Source: Glandiceps talaboti
Taxonomy: Eukaryota > Hemichordata > Enteropneusta > Spengelidae
Reading direction: 5' to 3'
Assembly: GCF_964340395.1 (NCBI RefSeq)
Contig: NC_135550.1
Coordinates: 29,697,176-29,761,175 of the forward strand
Length of the DNA stretch: 64,000 nt
A program made the translations under genes and the position numbers. A model generated the notes under the pieces. That model saw only the letters and a program-made list of their open reading frames with translations, did not search any database and was not told the origin of the DNA. Shown in pieces: positions 10,416 to 24,500 of this stretch. How positions within the stretch are numbered: the stretch's first letter is position 1; each line of letters begins with the position of its first letter.

Positions 10416-12524
10416 CTAATGGCAGCAGACAAGCTAATCAATCAACACAAAAGAAAATAAACTGTGGTGACATAGAGCCTAGAGGGTAAACTCCAAATAA
10501 TAACTGTTGATTATGCAAAATATGTGGTACTGTTATACTGAAGATTGCGATTCACTTTGTCCTAATTTCAACTCTTCCCATGCTTTCAAAATCACATAGT
10601 GAAGTAATTTGCAGATCTTTGCAACATGAACATATGCGTGCATGTATTTTAGTTATAAAACTTTAAAAGACATTCCAATACTAAGACGTAAAATAACACT
10701 ATACATCCAATCACGGAAGTATCCAATATACTGAATTTTCAGTTTGGTTTATCCCTGTCTCGTTTTAGTAGGAAAACCAGACCTTTTTAATGTTAACAGA
10801 TACTGAAAAAAACAATCAGCCCAGAAATCTAATGCACTGAAATTGGGGCTAGGACCAGTTGAAATTGGGATGGAATGATCCGTCACCGTTAGATTATCGG
10901 TCTGACTGTCAACTGAACTTTGCTTATGACGTTATGTATGAGTTTATGACCAAGAGTGTCAAGTGTACTAGTATGTACTAGTTTGTATGGGCAAACACAA
11001 ATCACAATAGTCACGATATTTGCTTCTAAATTTGTATAAATTAATTTCGATGATAAATTAACGACTTTAATTTCATTGACAATCACTTCCTACTTTATTT
11101 GGATCAATCATAACTACTAGTATTTCAGAATCAGAGCCATGTGTTACCATGGACTTAGAACTGTTATAATGGGGCTAGCGTAATTCCGTTTTGAATAGAA
11201 TTCTGCCGACAGATCCAGGTCAGAGTCACAAACTCAAACCATGATCAAATGCTGTGAAAACCTAGCTGATTCAATGCCTCCTGCATGCAGGGGCCGGCCG
11301 GGGCGTGTCACCTGTACCATCGGCGTTATAATTGAGGCTTTATTATGCGTGTAGAGTGTACATGGCCTTATGGATACGAAAGAAACGTCATGTTCCCAAC
11401 AATAATACATACAACCCTGATTTCGATATACCCGTAGCCGAATGTACGTTTCAGTTTAGCACACAATCATTTAGTCTGGCGGAGCACCAGATCTACTTCG
11501 GATGATGCATCGTTAATTCAAGTCATGTTCTATCATGTGTATATTTCGTAGATCATGAAACTTCTTACTACTAGTAGTTAGTAGTAGTGTTTTTTGACAA
11601 CCACCAGTACGATATGACAGATAATTACAGTAAACACCAATGGATAATCATGACGAAATGCTATATTCAATCAACACTTACGTAAACGAGGTAGATGAAC
11701 GATATTTCCAGTCCGACGACAGCACACACTCGAGCAGTAATGCATCGAACTTTAGTCGTGTCCGGCCGCTCGTCATGCAAACCCATACATGGAAATTTCC
11801 AATGTTCATTCGTTTTCATTGCAGACATCATCACGTTTCTCATTCGTGCCCAATGAGGTGACGTGATTCTCATCCAATGGCAGCGCCTGTATTTGAATGT
11901 CCTCGTGTAGATTTCAACTAACCAATCATATTAGGTATTGTATTAGCTATCTAAAAGAAAGGCTGCCACCTCCGCCTGCTTGTTGTAGATGCAAGTTCCT
12001 AAAGATGGATATGTTTTCAAGAAAACGAACAAATGAATCCATACAAGTACTATTGTAAAATAGATATAATACTGTGAAAAGGCACAATAAGGAAAATAAT
12101 ACACATCTTTAAAAATGTATGGTGAATAAGCTAGATGCACAATTATACGATACGGGAACAAGGTTAGATGTCTTCATTTTCTCAACGGGGTCGAACGTTA
12201 TCACTTTGCGAGTATTTTTGAACGATGTTCACTCTGTTCAGAAACGACAAAACTTACCAAGGTGATTTTCTTTCGATTTCGTCAAAAGAATTGTGGTGTA
12301 ACATGGGGTTTGTTTTCAAAAGTGAAAATTTGTCTAAGAATGAGTTGGTCTATAATTACTTTAAAAGTACACCCCTCTTCAAGCGAAATACTGTAGTCCT
12401 TCGTGAAGTACATTTGTCACCACCCTGGCAAAATGGCTTCCTAGCGCGCACTTTAGACATAAAAGCACTCTTCGTTCTGGCATACCATCTGCTGTCTAGT
12501 ATCAAGTAAACAACCTGCAACAAA
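10416..12524. other. Region between the minus-strand gene and CLASRP; shared upstream region
   Basis: This interval should contain the CLASRP promoter and 5' untranslated region, and perhaps the 5' exons of the minus-strand gene. A plus-strand frame at 11640-11861 begins in a fair context (CCAATGG) and is acidic and serine-rich for its first 45 codons, but no matching donor or partner exon was found. The frame at 12225-12509 ends just before the CLASRP start and looks like untranslated leader. No TATA box is evident. Confidence 0.4.
11640..11861 (+). other. Possible small coding exon, unsupported
   Basis: A 73-codon frame. The first part reads like a protein N-terminus (MDNHDEML, then an Asp/Ser/Asn-rich run). 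The C-terminal part (HCRHHHVSHSCP) looks non-coding. An internal TTTTCATTGCAG resembles an acceptor. It could be a first exon, an upstream frame in a CLASRP leader, or chance. I list it only as a candidate. Confidence 0.2.
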
Positions 12525-15500
12525 ATGTGGCACGAAGCTAGGAAACAGGAGCGGAAGCTTCGTGGTATGATGGTTGACTACAAAAGAAGAGCTGAAAGAA
12601 GAAGAGAGTATTACGAAAAAATTGTAAGTCGCTAGTCGTCAGCCTCTTTTTAGCTTTCAGGTACTCCAAAGTCTAACTCATTTGCGGGGCCGGGGGACAG
12701 CTCGACAGTGATGTACGTACGTGAACTTTTCTTCCTGATACGGGCTCGGAGGGTGTATATTAAAATGCTTGCCATTTATATAAATGTCCATCCATCAGCC
12801 TGTTTACCTTAACAGATTCAGCAATGTCGTAGAGTCGTCTGATATTATAATCTCAACACGTGCATTGTGCCCCCCCCCCCCCCTTCGACTCTGTCGTCCG
12901 TATACCATGTCCACTGGACGTCCCAGTAAACTCATCGCAATGAGCCATATTCCGTAACGCGAGATATTTAGACTTTTCCCACCATAGCAACCTCCATATG
13001 GATAATGGGGGCATGTGTAGGACACCGCCTCCTCATTTTAGATTATAAAAATCAGGGATATGCTCATGATTCGAAGCCTATATTCATTCATACAGTACAC
13101 ACAGCCCCCGCCCCCCCACACACACACGCACAAAGTACTACATATTTGATGAAACATTCTTTTGTTTGTATAATTTAAATAAGTCCATATAACATAATAT
13201 GACATAACATAACTACACAACAACATAATCCCACTGTTTAAGAATATAACAAGTGTCAAAACATCAGAGTACAATGTATGACTAAAATGTAGGTGTAACT
13301 ACTGTATATTGTTGTAATTTCAGTGATTGGAGATGTCCATTTTTATACCATGTGAATTATTAAGAAATGGTGTTTTTCTTCACAGAGACTTGATCCAACA
13401 CAGTTTATCAGAGTACATGGACGTACTTGTAAGATAAGCCTGGATCCAGCTGTAGCAGCAGCTGCTGAAGGACCAGGGACAATGTAAGAACAAGTTGTTG
13501 TTTGTCATATGGCCACCATCACAGTATACCATACTGCATTCTGTGATAGTGACCACATAGTGACCAAGTCTCTGGGTCATAGCTGTTGTATAGGCTGAGG
13601 TTTATCAGCACATTACATTGAAGAGTTTTCATTGATGTTTTATCTCTTATCAGACGGATCGTCATGCAAGTCTTCCTATTGAACTGTTATCAGATACTAA
13701 CTGAATACATAAACCTGCCCTGGCTGCCACTGGAACTTTTTTTTTCATCAAGCAACCAAAGATACATTCGCTTAAAATTGTTCACTTATAATAAGACATT
13801 GTAACTGATAATAGACCATTACCCGTCTCGCGGGAGACGCCATTGAGTGCATAGCAACCACATTCGGGTGGTCAAGCTGAAGTGTCAACCGCTTAGCAAC
13901 ACCATTGTTCTCGACGTCACGTACAGTGCAATACGTATGATCATGGAAGTATACTTCCATGGTATGATAGATCAAGGGAAGCAAACTTTTAAAGTATGGT
14001 TGTAAAAACGATGTGCGTATGTGAAATTCATAACTAGCCGTCAGACGTGACGGTGATTTTTGGCCGTCTGGGCGCAGATGAAGAGCGGTTGAGATTGACA
14101 GTTTCAACATGAACTTGAACATATTATTACTAGAGTTGGATCCACTCGAGGATCGCAGGCCCTATGGTTGAAAACTTGCATGTCAGGTCACGAATATTGT
14201 ATTCCTATTTTTAAACAACGTCTAAAATTTGATACAATGTCATAACTTTTCCATAGACTTTTTATACGTCGCGTAGCGTCGTCTAAAAACCAACACAACA
14301 ACGTGTACGCGATCACTTTACTGTATAACGTGCTGTTAATAGTTGGCAATGATGTAATTCTTAGTCCGTAATTCGTCAGCTAAATTCGTCAGGGTCCGCT
14401 AAAAACTTTGAAATCGGTTGAGAATTTTTTTCGCTGTCTTTGATTTTATCATATACATTTATAAATGAGCTATATATATGCATTTAAAATTAAAATTTAG
14501 AGATACTATGTCGTTTTATTTTACGAATTTGGACTATGAGTTCTACAACATGTTCATCGAACTCAAGTATAAACATGGCTGACACGTACACGTGTTTCAC
14601 GCATCGCCGGTGATTCCCAATTCTAGTTCCTGACGATTGTATTCCGATTTTACTCTAAGTTATCTTCATACAGTACTAGTCTAGTTCATGACGACCGTAT
14701 TCCGATTTTACTCTACGTTATTAAGGTAGGGTAAAATTGGAATACGGTCATTGGGAACTAGACTGGTAGATATTGTTGTATGAAGATAACATGTGGTAAA
14801 ATCGGAATACGATTGTCAGGAACTGACTATGATTTCCCGATCTGTGACGATAATTAAGAACTTTTCAATTCTGAACTCTAGGACCGAAACGGGACATTGG
14901 CACTCTAAAAATGTGTAAGACTTTTAGCTTTCGTCCGTATTTGTCAACAGCGTAAATGTCAACGGTTCATAAGGGCTTACGGCTGGTGGATGTGTAGTAG
15001 TACTACGCCACACTTCATGTGCATTGCATTCTAATATACTTATATTGAATATTGGTGACGGGAAATGTTTCCACCATGTACATGTGTACTAATAATCAAA
15101 ACTACTCGATTTTGCTTGTCATTAATTACCATTTCTCAAGATTGAAATATTATAGCCATCTAGTATGCTGCATAAGTTTGGCACTGACAACGTATTCCCA
15201 GAAATGACAGTCAGTTCGGAAATATAATGACAGTGTGACACTGGCGTATTTTTCTTTTAACTTGATGTTGACACGCTATATTTTCGCAACATGCTCTTTA
15301 GTTCGTGTACTTTCAATTTTTCAATGTCTTCCATGATGACTTAGGATTGTAGATGGTCACAAACGGTAGTATTTTTTTTCAGACTAATGCATTGACTTTC
15401 ATATGAACAACATGGCCACTCCGCAAAGCTTGACCTCCGTAGCAACCGTTGCTAGGTTATTTGCATATCTCGCGAGATCTGCCGCGAGACGGAAAATACT

Positions 15501-18500
15501 CTATTAGTGGTTGGTTTTATTTGGAGGTAGTGTTGTGACAGGGTTTAAGTCCTCAGTAAAAGCGTGCTTTGATTTGCCTCAATACCTATTTATGGTAGTG
15601 CTCATCAAATAAGTATATATCATGTCACCACTGTGAAGATTGTGTATCACTGACGTTATCACCCATGGGAGTCTTGAGAGCTATTTTTTATGCAATTGTA
15701 TGAAAGTAAGAGAAAACACAGCATTAGATATTGCTTCTACACTGCTTCTCTCTCATTGTTCAAGTGTAATATGTTATTTGTTACTAATCATGATATAGGG
15801 AGCTAAGCATTGATTCTATTAAAAGACAGTTACAGACATATTATCTTGAATGAATGTGTTATATTATACAAAGTGGATGAAATCTGACACATCCATGGTC
15901 TTCTATATCATACAGGATGCCATGGCAAGGAGATTCCAACAACTTGATTGACAGGTTTGATGTCAGAGCACATCTTGATTATATCCCTGATTATAGACCA
16001 TCACCATTCATTGATCCTGATACGGAGGAGAAAAAATGCAATTATGAACGTTACAGGACGTTAGTTCAAAATGACTGGACTGGAAGTATGTAAATCATTT
16101 TGTTTTATTGGCATGTGATACTAGAAGAGTATTATGCAGTTGTCGGCATGACATATCTATAAAGTGTACTGTAATACACAGAGAATTATATGACATAATA
16201 GGAATTAGTAGGAGTTTCATGACAGTAGTTAAATCTCAACATTTCCTTTCCTTGCATGATTTTGTGACTATTTAGTGCTTATATGTATTTGTTCACACTT
16301 TGAATGAACTCTGCTTACATGAAGAAGCATAGCAATTAGAATCAACAGTAACTCCTTAATATTTTTTTGTGAATTCAACAATTTTCCAAATTTATTCATG
16401 TTACAGTGACAGAAGAACAAGTTCTATATCAGATTCATTTGGATGAATTATATGGTGCTGAGAAGAAAAGAAATGAAGAGAAAGAAAAGTAAGCCTTCGT
16501 TCTTTCTCAAACACATGAAATGTACACATTATACAGGTTATTTTGCTTGATTTCTAAAGAGCTAGATCAGAAGATGTCTTAATTTTTAGTTTGAACATCA
16601 TCTTTACATGTACTGTATTTGACATTGTTTACTCATAGACTAGTGTTTTCATAAGTATTTTTTATCGCAGCACATTTTGACAGTTAGCTGGTTGTCAGTT
16701 TCATTTTCATGCACAAAATTTGTGCCTTTAGGTGTAAAGAAAGTGCAATTGAAAATCTCAGTGCAGCGGTTTTACAAGTATTGTTTACTTTTTTTTGTAG
16801 GTTAGCCAAAGAGAGAGCTATGATTGGATTTGTGTATGATGATAGCACCACAGGAGATCCTGGAGGGGGCAATAAAGATGACGTAAATGATATTGAGGAG
16901 GAAGATGAAGAAGAACATGATGATATTGACAGTGATATGGATATCGGTAAGTAAAGAATTCAAAAGTTGATTTATATGAACTGATGTATTTAAGGATACA
17001 AAACAAACTAAGGTTTCTATGAAGAGAAGTTTATTTTGCCATGAAGCTAAAAACAGACCTGATGAATTCTCACTCATAATTTATGTGTGAATTTATCTGT
17101 AGTTTATTGTTGTGTACCACTGGATATACAACGTGCAAAAACCACTATGATTTCTGTAACCTTTAGTTTACAATATGGTCATGTATCTATTGTTGTGTGC
17201 CAGTGAGAGTGTACAGGAACCACTAGTGATTTCTATTTCCGTAACTTGTATTTTACAATGACGTCACTGTGTTCATGCATCTATTGTTGTATGCCACTGG
17301 GTATACAACATGCAAGAACCACTAGTCCTTTCTAAAACCTGTAGTTTACAATGAATTATCTTCTTACCATCAGATGTGGATATAGACATTGATGCCCTTA
17401 CAGAAGAACAAATAGTTGACATGAATGCATGTGGAGTCAATTTTGGACTTGATCCAAATGAGTACATGAGGTATGTACATGTACAATAGTATTAATCAAT
17501 GTGTCGTGGATTCCTTCTCAAAATGTGCCTTGTAGTCCAGACAAAAGTGCTATTGATTGAGGTTTTACTTTCCGTGTGTTTGCCATCAGCAAAGTTAAAG
17601 TGAGAGTGAAATCATACTAATCTTTGTATAGTATGTTGAAATACTGTCTGACCCTTAAGGAGATGTAAATGTCCTGACAAGTAGAAATTGGAAGCTACTT
17701 TCAGCTTTTGGAGTTATATATATTTTACATTCTATTCTTTCTGTGACTTTACACATAGATGATAGAGTTCTCTGAATAAAGTAAAAAAAGTAAAAGATGT
17801 AAAGCCCTCTTGTAATTATTTGGCACTATTGATAAGAATGAGTATTCTCCAAACCACTGAAGTTAATGTGAAACTAATATTATAATAGCCATAAGACCCA
17901 AGATGCTCCTTTCATGGTTTAATTGATAAGTACAAATGGTGTTACTGATCACTGAGTTGTCTTGATGTATTGACTTAATTGTTATACCATTCAATAGGCA
18001 GCTGAGAAAAGATAAGGAAGAAGCAGAAGCTTTGAAAAGAGCCAGAGAAGAGGAGGAAGAAAAAGCAATGTATTCGGTAAGTTTTTTAAAAACATTTTAT
18101 TAACCAAGTTAACATGAAATTCTGATCTGAGTTATGCTATAAGCATGATAAAAGGTCTATCAGGTTGTTTGTACGTACCAGGTAATTGATTTAAAGTTAA
18201 AGACCCTGACTTTGCCAAATATGTATTAGTAAGTTGATACTAGGCAGGGATGTAACATGGATAAATTATCAAAGAAAAATTATCATATGATAGTGTTGGA
18301 CGGGGCATAAAAAATGTGTTTTTGGCCAGAACACTGATATTCCACGAATGTCTAAATGAAAATTTGTATTTGCTCTCAGTATGCAAAGTAAATGTATTGT
18401 TTTGGTTTTTGGTCAAAAGACAATCAACTCTAAATTTGCAGGATTTTCTAGCCTGTCTTTTTGTATGTATATTCCAGAAATGTCTGATTGAAACTTGTTC

Positions 18501-21500
18501 ACAGCATAATGATCTGATCTTTTGTGTGCTAAATGAAGTGTGATTTTGGGATAAAAGACTTGTAGTATGTGATAGATTGTGGTTGAGGTGTTTGTAGGGC
18601 TTCGTTTATCATCCTTTGAAAGCCAAGGCAGTGAGAAGGAAGATGTCAAGTGATATTGAAGGCATAGTATAGGATAGTTTATGTATAAGTCAAAGATATT
18701 AAGAGAAGTATAATGTAACACCAACAGGAGATAAGATAAGCCTGGTTTCCTCAACACTGCAGTCATTTATTAGTGTACGTGTTATAGAGGTGACCACCAG
18801 GCAGAGTAAAATCTACCTTGACTTCAGCATGATAAGCTCTACACTGTGCTGTATTGTGTCCAATGCTTGGCAGACAGAATGTTTAATGTAATATTGTGTT
18901 GGTGTGAGTTTGTGTTTTCAGTACGTCAACATAGTTGACTGAAAAAGAAGTTTTAGATATTCTAGCAATACTTTTGCATTTGATTTTACACAAGTTAAAA
19001 GTAGTTAATTAGTAGTATGTGTATGCTGATGTGATTTTATTCAGCAAGGGCAAATGTAGTGATCAAAAAATAATTATCACAAATTACAATATTACTATAT
19101 TAGAAGGTTTCATAATACAATACTTGCATGCCAACCACTTTGGTCCAAACCAGTCTGTGTTTTTTGCTGAAGGATTTGTTGTGTAGAAGTGGTTGCTTTT
19201 GATTCAACTGATCATTAGCACAATTGAACAAATTGATATGTAGACTTTCCATGAACATCCACGTTCACTATCTGATCAATCTACTTTGCAGTTTTAGAGT
19301 GTGTCTTTATAAATTATAGTTTTTTGACTGAATTCAGATACCTAAAGTATGGTAATTAATCACTTTCAACAATTTCCAGATTACATAACCTCAAAGTAAC
19401 CTGTTCATCTAAATCATTGATGTAAAGTTGGTTTTGTGAGGGACATGATAATTTCCATTGATGCAGACTTGTTCCTAGACTTCTATTTACTAAGCTATAT
19501 CAATAAAAGTTAAGCAACAATTTCTTTGGAATGTATGTAATTCTTCAGTAAATTGAATATACAATGTTTTATTGAAGAAGTGAATTGTTATCATTAAAGT
19601 TTTGTTATTAGCCAGTCTTACTCTTATTACTTGTATGTACATATGTAGGGTCGGAAATCGAGACGGGAAAGACGTGCTTTGATAGAGAAGAGATTGAAAG
19701 GTAGAAAAATTAGCCCACCAAGGTAAGCAGTTGACAGGATGTGCTTTTATTAAACTATCTGTATTTATGAAAAAATAGCTCACTTTGCAACCAAATACCA
19801 AAGGCAAAGACTGGAATCTTTTAATGTGAAAGTTACATCAAATATTGACTGTTTTGGTAAGTTTTAGGATTTGGTTCAACAAATTATCAGTTGCAACTTG
19901 ATCAGATTCTTGTGTTTGAATGGATGTTTTGTGTTGCAGGGTACACTCAAAATGAATTCAAAATAATTTTAAAAAAGAACTCTTCGTGCTAGATAGATGT
20001 ATTATATCTATAGCTGTAGTTTGCAACTTCTGCCACAATGTTTTGGACATGTGAATACACTGCACTTCTTCCATATCTTGACAGTTATGCGAGGCGAGAC
20101 AGTCCAACATACCTACCATATAAGCGTTCAGCCTCTAGGTCGTCATCTCGAAGTCGATCCAGAACCCCAGAAAATGCAGGCCAAGTTCAGTTCATCACAA
20201 GTTTTGGTGACGAAGAGGAAGTAGCCAAGAAAGCTGCATCTCTTATTGGTCCTGTGAACCGTCCTGAAACAAAACGACACCAAGATAAAGTGTCAGATTC
20301 TCGCAATAAATCCCGGTCGGTTGCTCTTTTGTTTTTTCATGTTTAAACATTGAGTAGGTCTGCTCATTAGGGGAATGACTTGAAAGTAAGAATTTTATGA
20401 AGGATGCATCACCACAACCTGTAATAAAGAAGGGAGTTCATTTGAATATAAATCGAGATATCTACCCTCAAAATACAAACTTTCACAGCAGTGGCTTCAT
20501 GAGAACAATGAACTTTTGATAAATAGCAGATGGAAAGGTGAGATGTTTTGAAAGAAACAAATCCATAATAGCTTTTTGAAATAAAAGTACCCTCAGATAG
20601 CAATGTTGCATAGATAAATGAATGCACGTGTGGTAAGTAACGAAGAAAAATAACCTTTAGAGTGTTTATGGTCAAGACTTTCACAAAAGTGTATTTTCAT
20701 GCCAAATTGTATAATGTATAGACTTTATCAGTTATTCAGACACAGAGGTATATTTTTCTTGACATAAATGTACTTTCTGTTGGGAACACATCATATATCC
20801 AACTTCATAAAGTGCATATACAAATATACAACATGTGTGAAATGTGTTTCTGAAGTTACAAGACAATGCTACAAGTGTATAAGCCTCTACTGTAGTGTAT
20901 TAGGCTAAGCTTTAATTCCAATATGTGATTCTAGTAGGGGCAACATTTGCTCATTCCATCAAGATTCAGTACTTTTTCAACATTAAAATTGCATTCAATT
21001 AATTATCATTCAGCTAAGAATTACTCACTTCAAAAAAATGTGTTAGTATCCTTTATTATTTTGCCCCTTTCTTTCTTTTCTATTGATTTTTGTATATTCA
21101 GATTGAAGTGTACAAGTTGGTTTGTGTATGATATAACATACCTACCAATCTAAATCTGATTACCTATCATTAAAATTATCTGTTGTACATGATAAAGATA
21201 AGAAATACTTAGCTACAGGTTTCACTAAAAGTTGTATTTGTCATTTAAGATGACCAAGTTTGACCTCTGGTTATTTCTGTTTTAGTAGGAGACGAGCAGG
21301 GTCCAGCAGTAGCAGTAGTAGTGGTGGTTCTTCCTCAAGCTCTGGTTCTTCATACAGTTCCAGATCGAGATCAAGATCAAGGTCGAGGGGAAGGTACCAC
21401 CGATATTCAAGATCAAGATCTCAGGACAGACATCACCATCACCATCGTTATCATCACCATCGCCATTACCAGAATGATAGGTATAGTTATTCTAGGAGAC

Positions 21501-24500
21501 CATCACATAGATCAAGTCCACCTAGGTCACGTGACAGATATCGTAGGTCACGTTCAAGATCTCCATTACGTCCTCAAAGTAAGCGGTATTCAAGTTCAAG
21601 TTCTAGTTCTAGTCGTTCCCGATCACGGTCAAGGGACAGACATGATCATGTGCGTTCTCATGACCATCATAGGTACTCACATGCCGAGTCAAGAGACAGA
21701 TCAGATAGAAAACATGATGATCACACAAATAAACCGACTCCTAGAGAACAAGAATCACCTGTAAAGAAGAAAGAGGATGTCACTGCCAAACTCAAAGTGT
21801 AAGTTTATGTCTTTGGTTCTACCTCAATATGCTATCTGGACTTCAAATTTATCCACTGTTCTACCTCAATATGCTATCTGGACTTCAAATTTATCCACTG
21901 TTTTACCTGAATGAAATATATAGGAATGTTTGTGATAACATGTCTGACAGATAGAAATGGAACCTTTCAACAATCAGCTAAAAGACTGTAAGAAAAGAGA
22001 CAAAGAGCAAATTACTTTACATAATGGAGGATGTATAGATAAGGAAACTGGTGATATGAATGATTTTTATGAACCAGAATAATTATGATGTAGATGTAAA
22101 GTAAGAACTTTGCACTGTTCTATAATGTTGTACCATTATTATGTGAACATTATATTTTGAAATCTGAAATTGGCAATAATGTTGATGATTAAATGTAGCT
22201 TCCCATGTAAAACATACTAGTTACAAAGGAAAAGGTAAACTTTTGTGTTGTACAAAGAATGACATAATAATGTTGATACAATCAATCAACTGAATAATCC
22301 AAGTAGGCCATTCCTCCATTTGTTGTCAGTAAATATCATATTTTGTCTGTCACTGAATGTATGATTTTATCTGCACTGCATACAATATGAGTGAATTGAG
22401 TTCATGTTATGGTATTAACTTTCATTTGCACTGTTTCTATCATCTTGTTTTCTATCTCTTTCAGACCTGAGACAAGTGTTGGTATAAAATCCCCTAGTGC
22501 TAGTGTTAGTGCTAGTGCTGCAACCAAAGTCAGTAAGAATCTCTTGTTATATTTTCATTATTTTGGAGTAGTCTTCATAAAAGTCTGGCGCCAGGTTTTA
22601 TGTCTTTCCATCCCTGGAATGTATAATAATTTACTAACCAAAGCAATTAACACACTGATAATGTAGAAAGCATTCACAATTGTTTTGCAGATAGAGAAGG
22701 CATTGCACACTAACAATTTCCACCTTAATCTTAATAACAAGTAATTTCATCCTCTAGCCATTTGCTGTCTTTCAATTATGAAAAGGAAATGGACAAATCA
22801 TCTTACCTTGGGTTTTTATTAACTGGGTGAATTCTTTTTAACTGAGTGCTAATGGCATATTTTGTTGTAGTTTATAATAGCTATGTTTTACAAGAAGTTT
22901 AACACATTCAAGTGTGGTTAAGGTTCACATTCAAAGTCATAAATAAGTGTAATTTTGTATTTTAGCTGTATATAGTATAGATTTAGTCATAGAACCTCAA
23001 CTATTGGTGGAGGGTCTATGATTTAGTGGTAAACTTGTACATAAATCAGAGAATCTTTGTATACTTCTTTTAAATTGTGGATTTGTTCAGGGAGTATATT
23101 ATTATTATTTAAAATGTGCAATAAAATCTGACATGATAGTCCTTCATCCTTATGTCAAACTTCCTTGTAGAGTAGTTAAGGCAAATCAGTTGTTAGAATT
23201 CATGTCACTTGGAACTAGATTGATAAGTATGACAGTATCAAAGCAAGCAAAGAGTGGTGTGTATTTTAGGATGAATTAACACAAAAATTAAAAAGAAATG
23301 AAAATACTGTATTCTCAGCAGTCACTATAAGTTATATTGAATGGAATACTACTTATCAGTGTTCTTGTTTTTTTAATTTTTGGCTTTGTTTAATTTCGTT
23401 GAGTCAACTTTGTGTGTGGGTGTGTGTGTATGTTTTGTTTATTATCTTCACACTGTTCAAAAGTCAGATGAAAAAATGTGTATCACATATATATGGAGCT
23501 GCCTGCTTTAAAACATTTCACATATGACATCAGAGATGGTAAATTTTTGGAGATGTTGCATAGATATATTTTTCTTCAATACCTGGTTTGGCCCTATGTC
23601 CTTGTTTTTATAGCACAGTGCAGGTAAACTTGTCAGGTACTGTGTTTTAATAATGCATCATGTTTTCTTAGTCCATACAGCATTTCAGAAATGTGTTTTT
23701 GTACATACAGCCACTTACTTTATCTGTCTTTCTTTCACAGCCAAAATTGACTCCACAAGAAAGACTCAAAAAGAAAATGCAATTGGCGCTTAACAAGCAA
23801 TGTAAGTATTTTCAGTTTAAATATCTTGCTCTTTCATTGTTTACGAGAAATAGCAGACCATTGATGTTTAAATTGGATAGACCTCAGTAAAATAATAAAG
23901 GAAGAGATTATGAATGAAAGAATTCTAGCCATATCATATATATAGTCTGTAAGATACGACATTCATGCCATGCTATTAGCTACCACACAGAAGCCTGATA
24001 GGGTTGAACAACACTTAGTATTGTACTGTCTAAGTCATATAGTGTTCCATTCAGCCATTTACCAGTGATGTTGCTCAGTAACCACAGATCCAGCAAGTCT
24101 CAGTGAGATAATGGATATTATGGTCAAAAGAACTATTGAATTCATTATTAATGCAAAACATTACTTTTAAAAAGAAATATATTTACCGGTAGACATACTT
24201 AGAGCATCAAGCCAATTCAAAATATGGCATGCCACTACATTATCTGTAGATGCAGAACAGAATAAAAGTAAAGAGCTAAATTGGCAATTTGTGTGGAAAG
24301 GTGATGTTATAAGCAATAACATACTTCTGACATATACAGGCTTTGATGAATATGCTCTGTACTACTCATTATAACTTCTCTAGCAACAAAGTATTGATTT
24401 TTACCTCTCGCTCAGTACAGCATGTCTGATAAAATGTAAAAGCACTCTTACATCGATCATTCTTGAAAATAAAGGCAATTCATTCAAATTCAGAGTGAAG

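Larger units (their letters stand above)
13811..15504. mobile_element. 1.7 kb non-autonomous DNA transposon in CLASRP intron 2
   Basis: The element is flanked on each side by TA (13809-13810 and 15505-15506). Its ends are imperfect inverted repeats: the left reads ATAGACCATT then CCGTCTCGCGG; the right, on the minus strand, reads ATAGAGTATT then CCGTCTCGCGG. Similarity continues for about 80 bases and includes TAGCAAC and GGTCAAGCT in both arms. A nested foldback lies at 14625-14824. No transposase is present. A 25-codon minus-strand frame at 15257-15334 resembles the first helices of a SAP DNA-binding domain. TA duplication fits Tc1/mariner-like and several other superfamilies; I do not choose one. 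It lies between exons 2 and 3 and does not disturb the coding sequence. Confidence 0.75.

Noticed and set aside
12225-12509. 94-codon frame just upstream of the CLASRP start
   Set aside because: No domain, no donor, and it ends 16 bases before the CLASRP ATG; most likely untranslated leader or promoter.
21321-21764. 147-codon alternative frame inside CLASRP exon 10
   Set aside because: It is a shadow of the arginine/serine-rich coding frame; repeated codons leave the other frame open.
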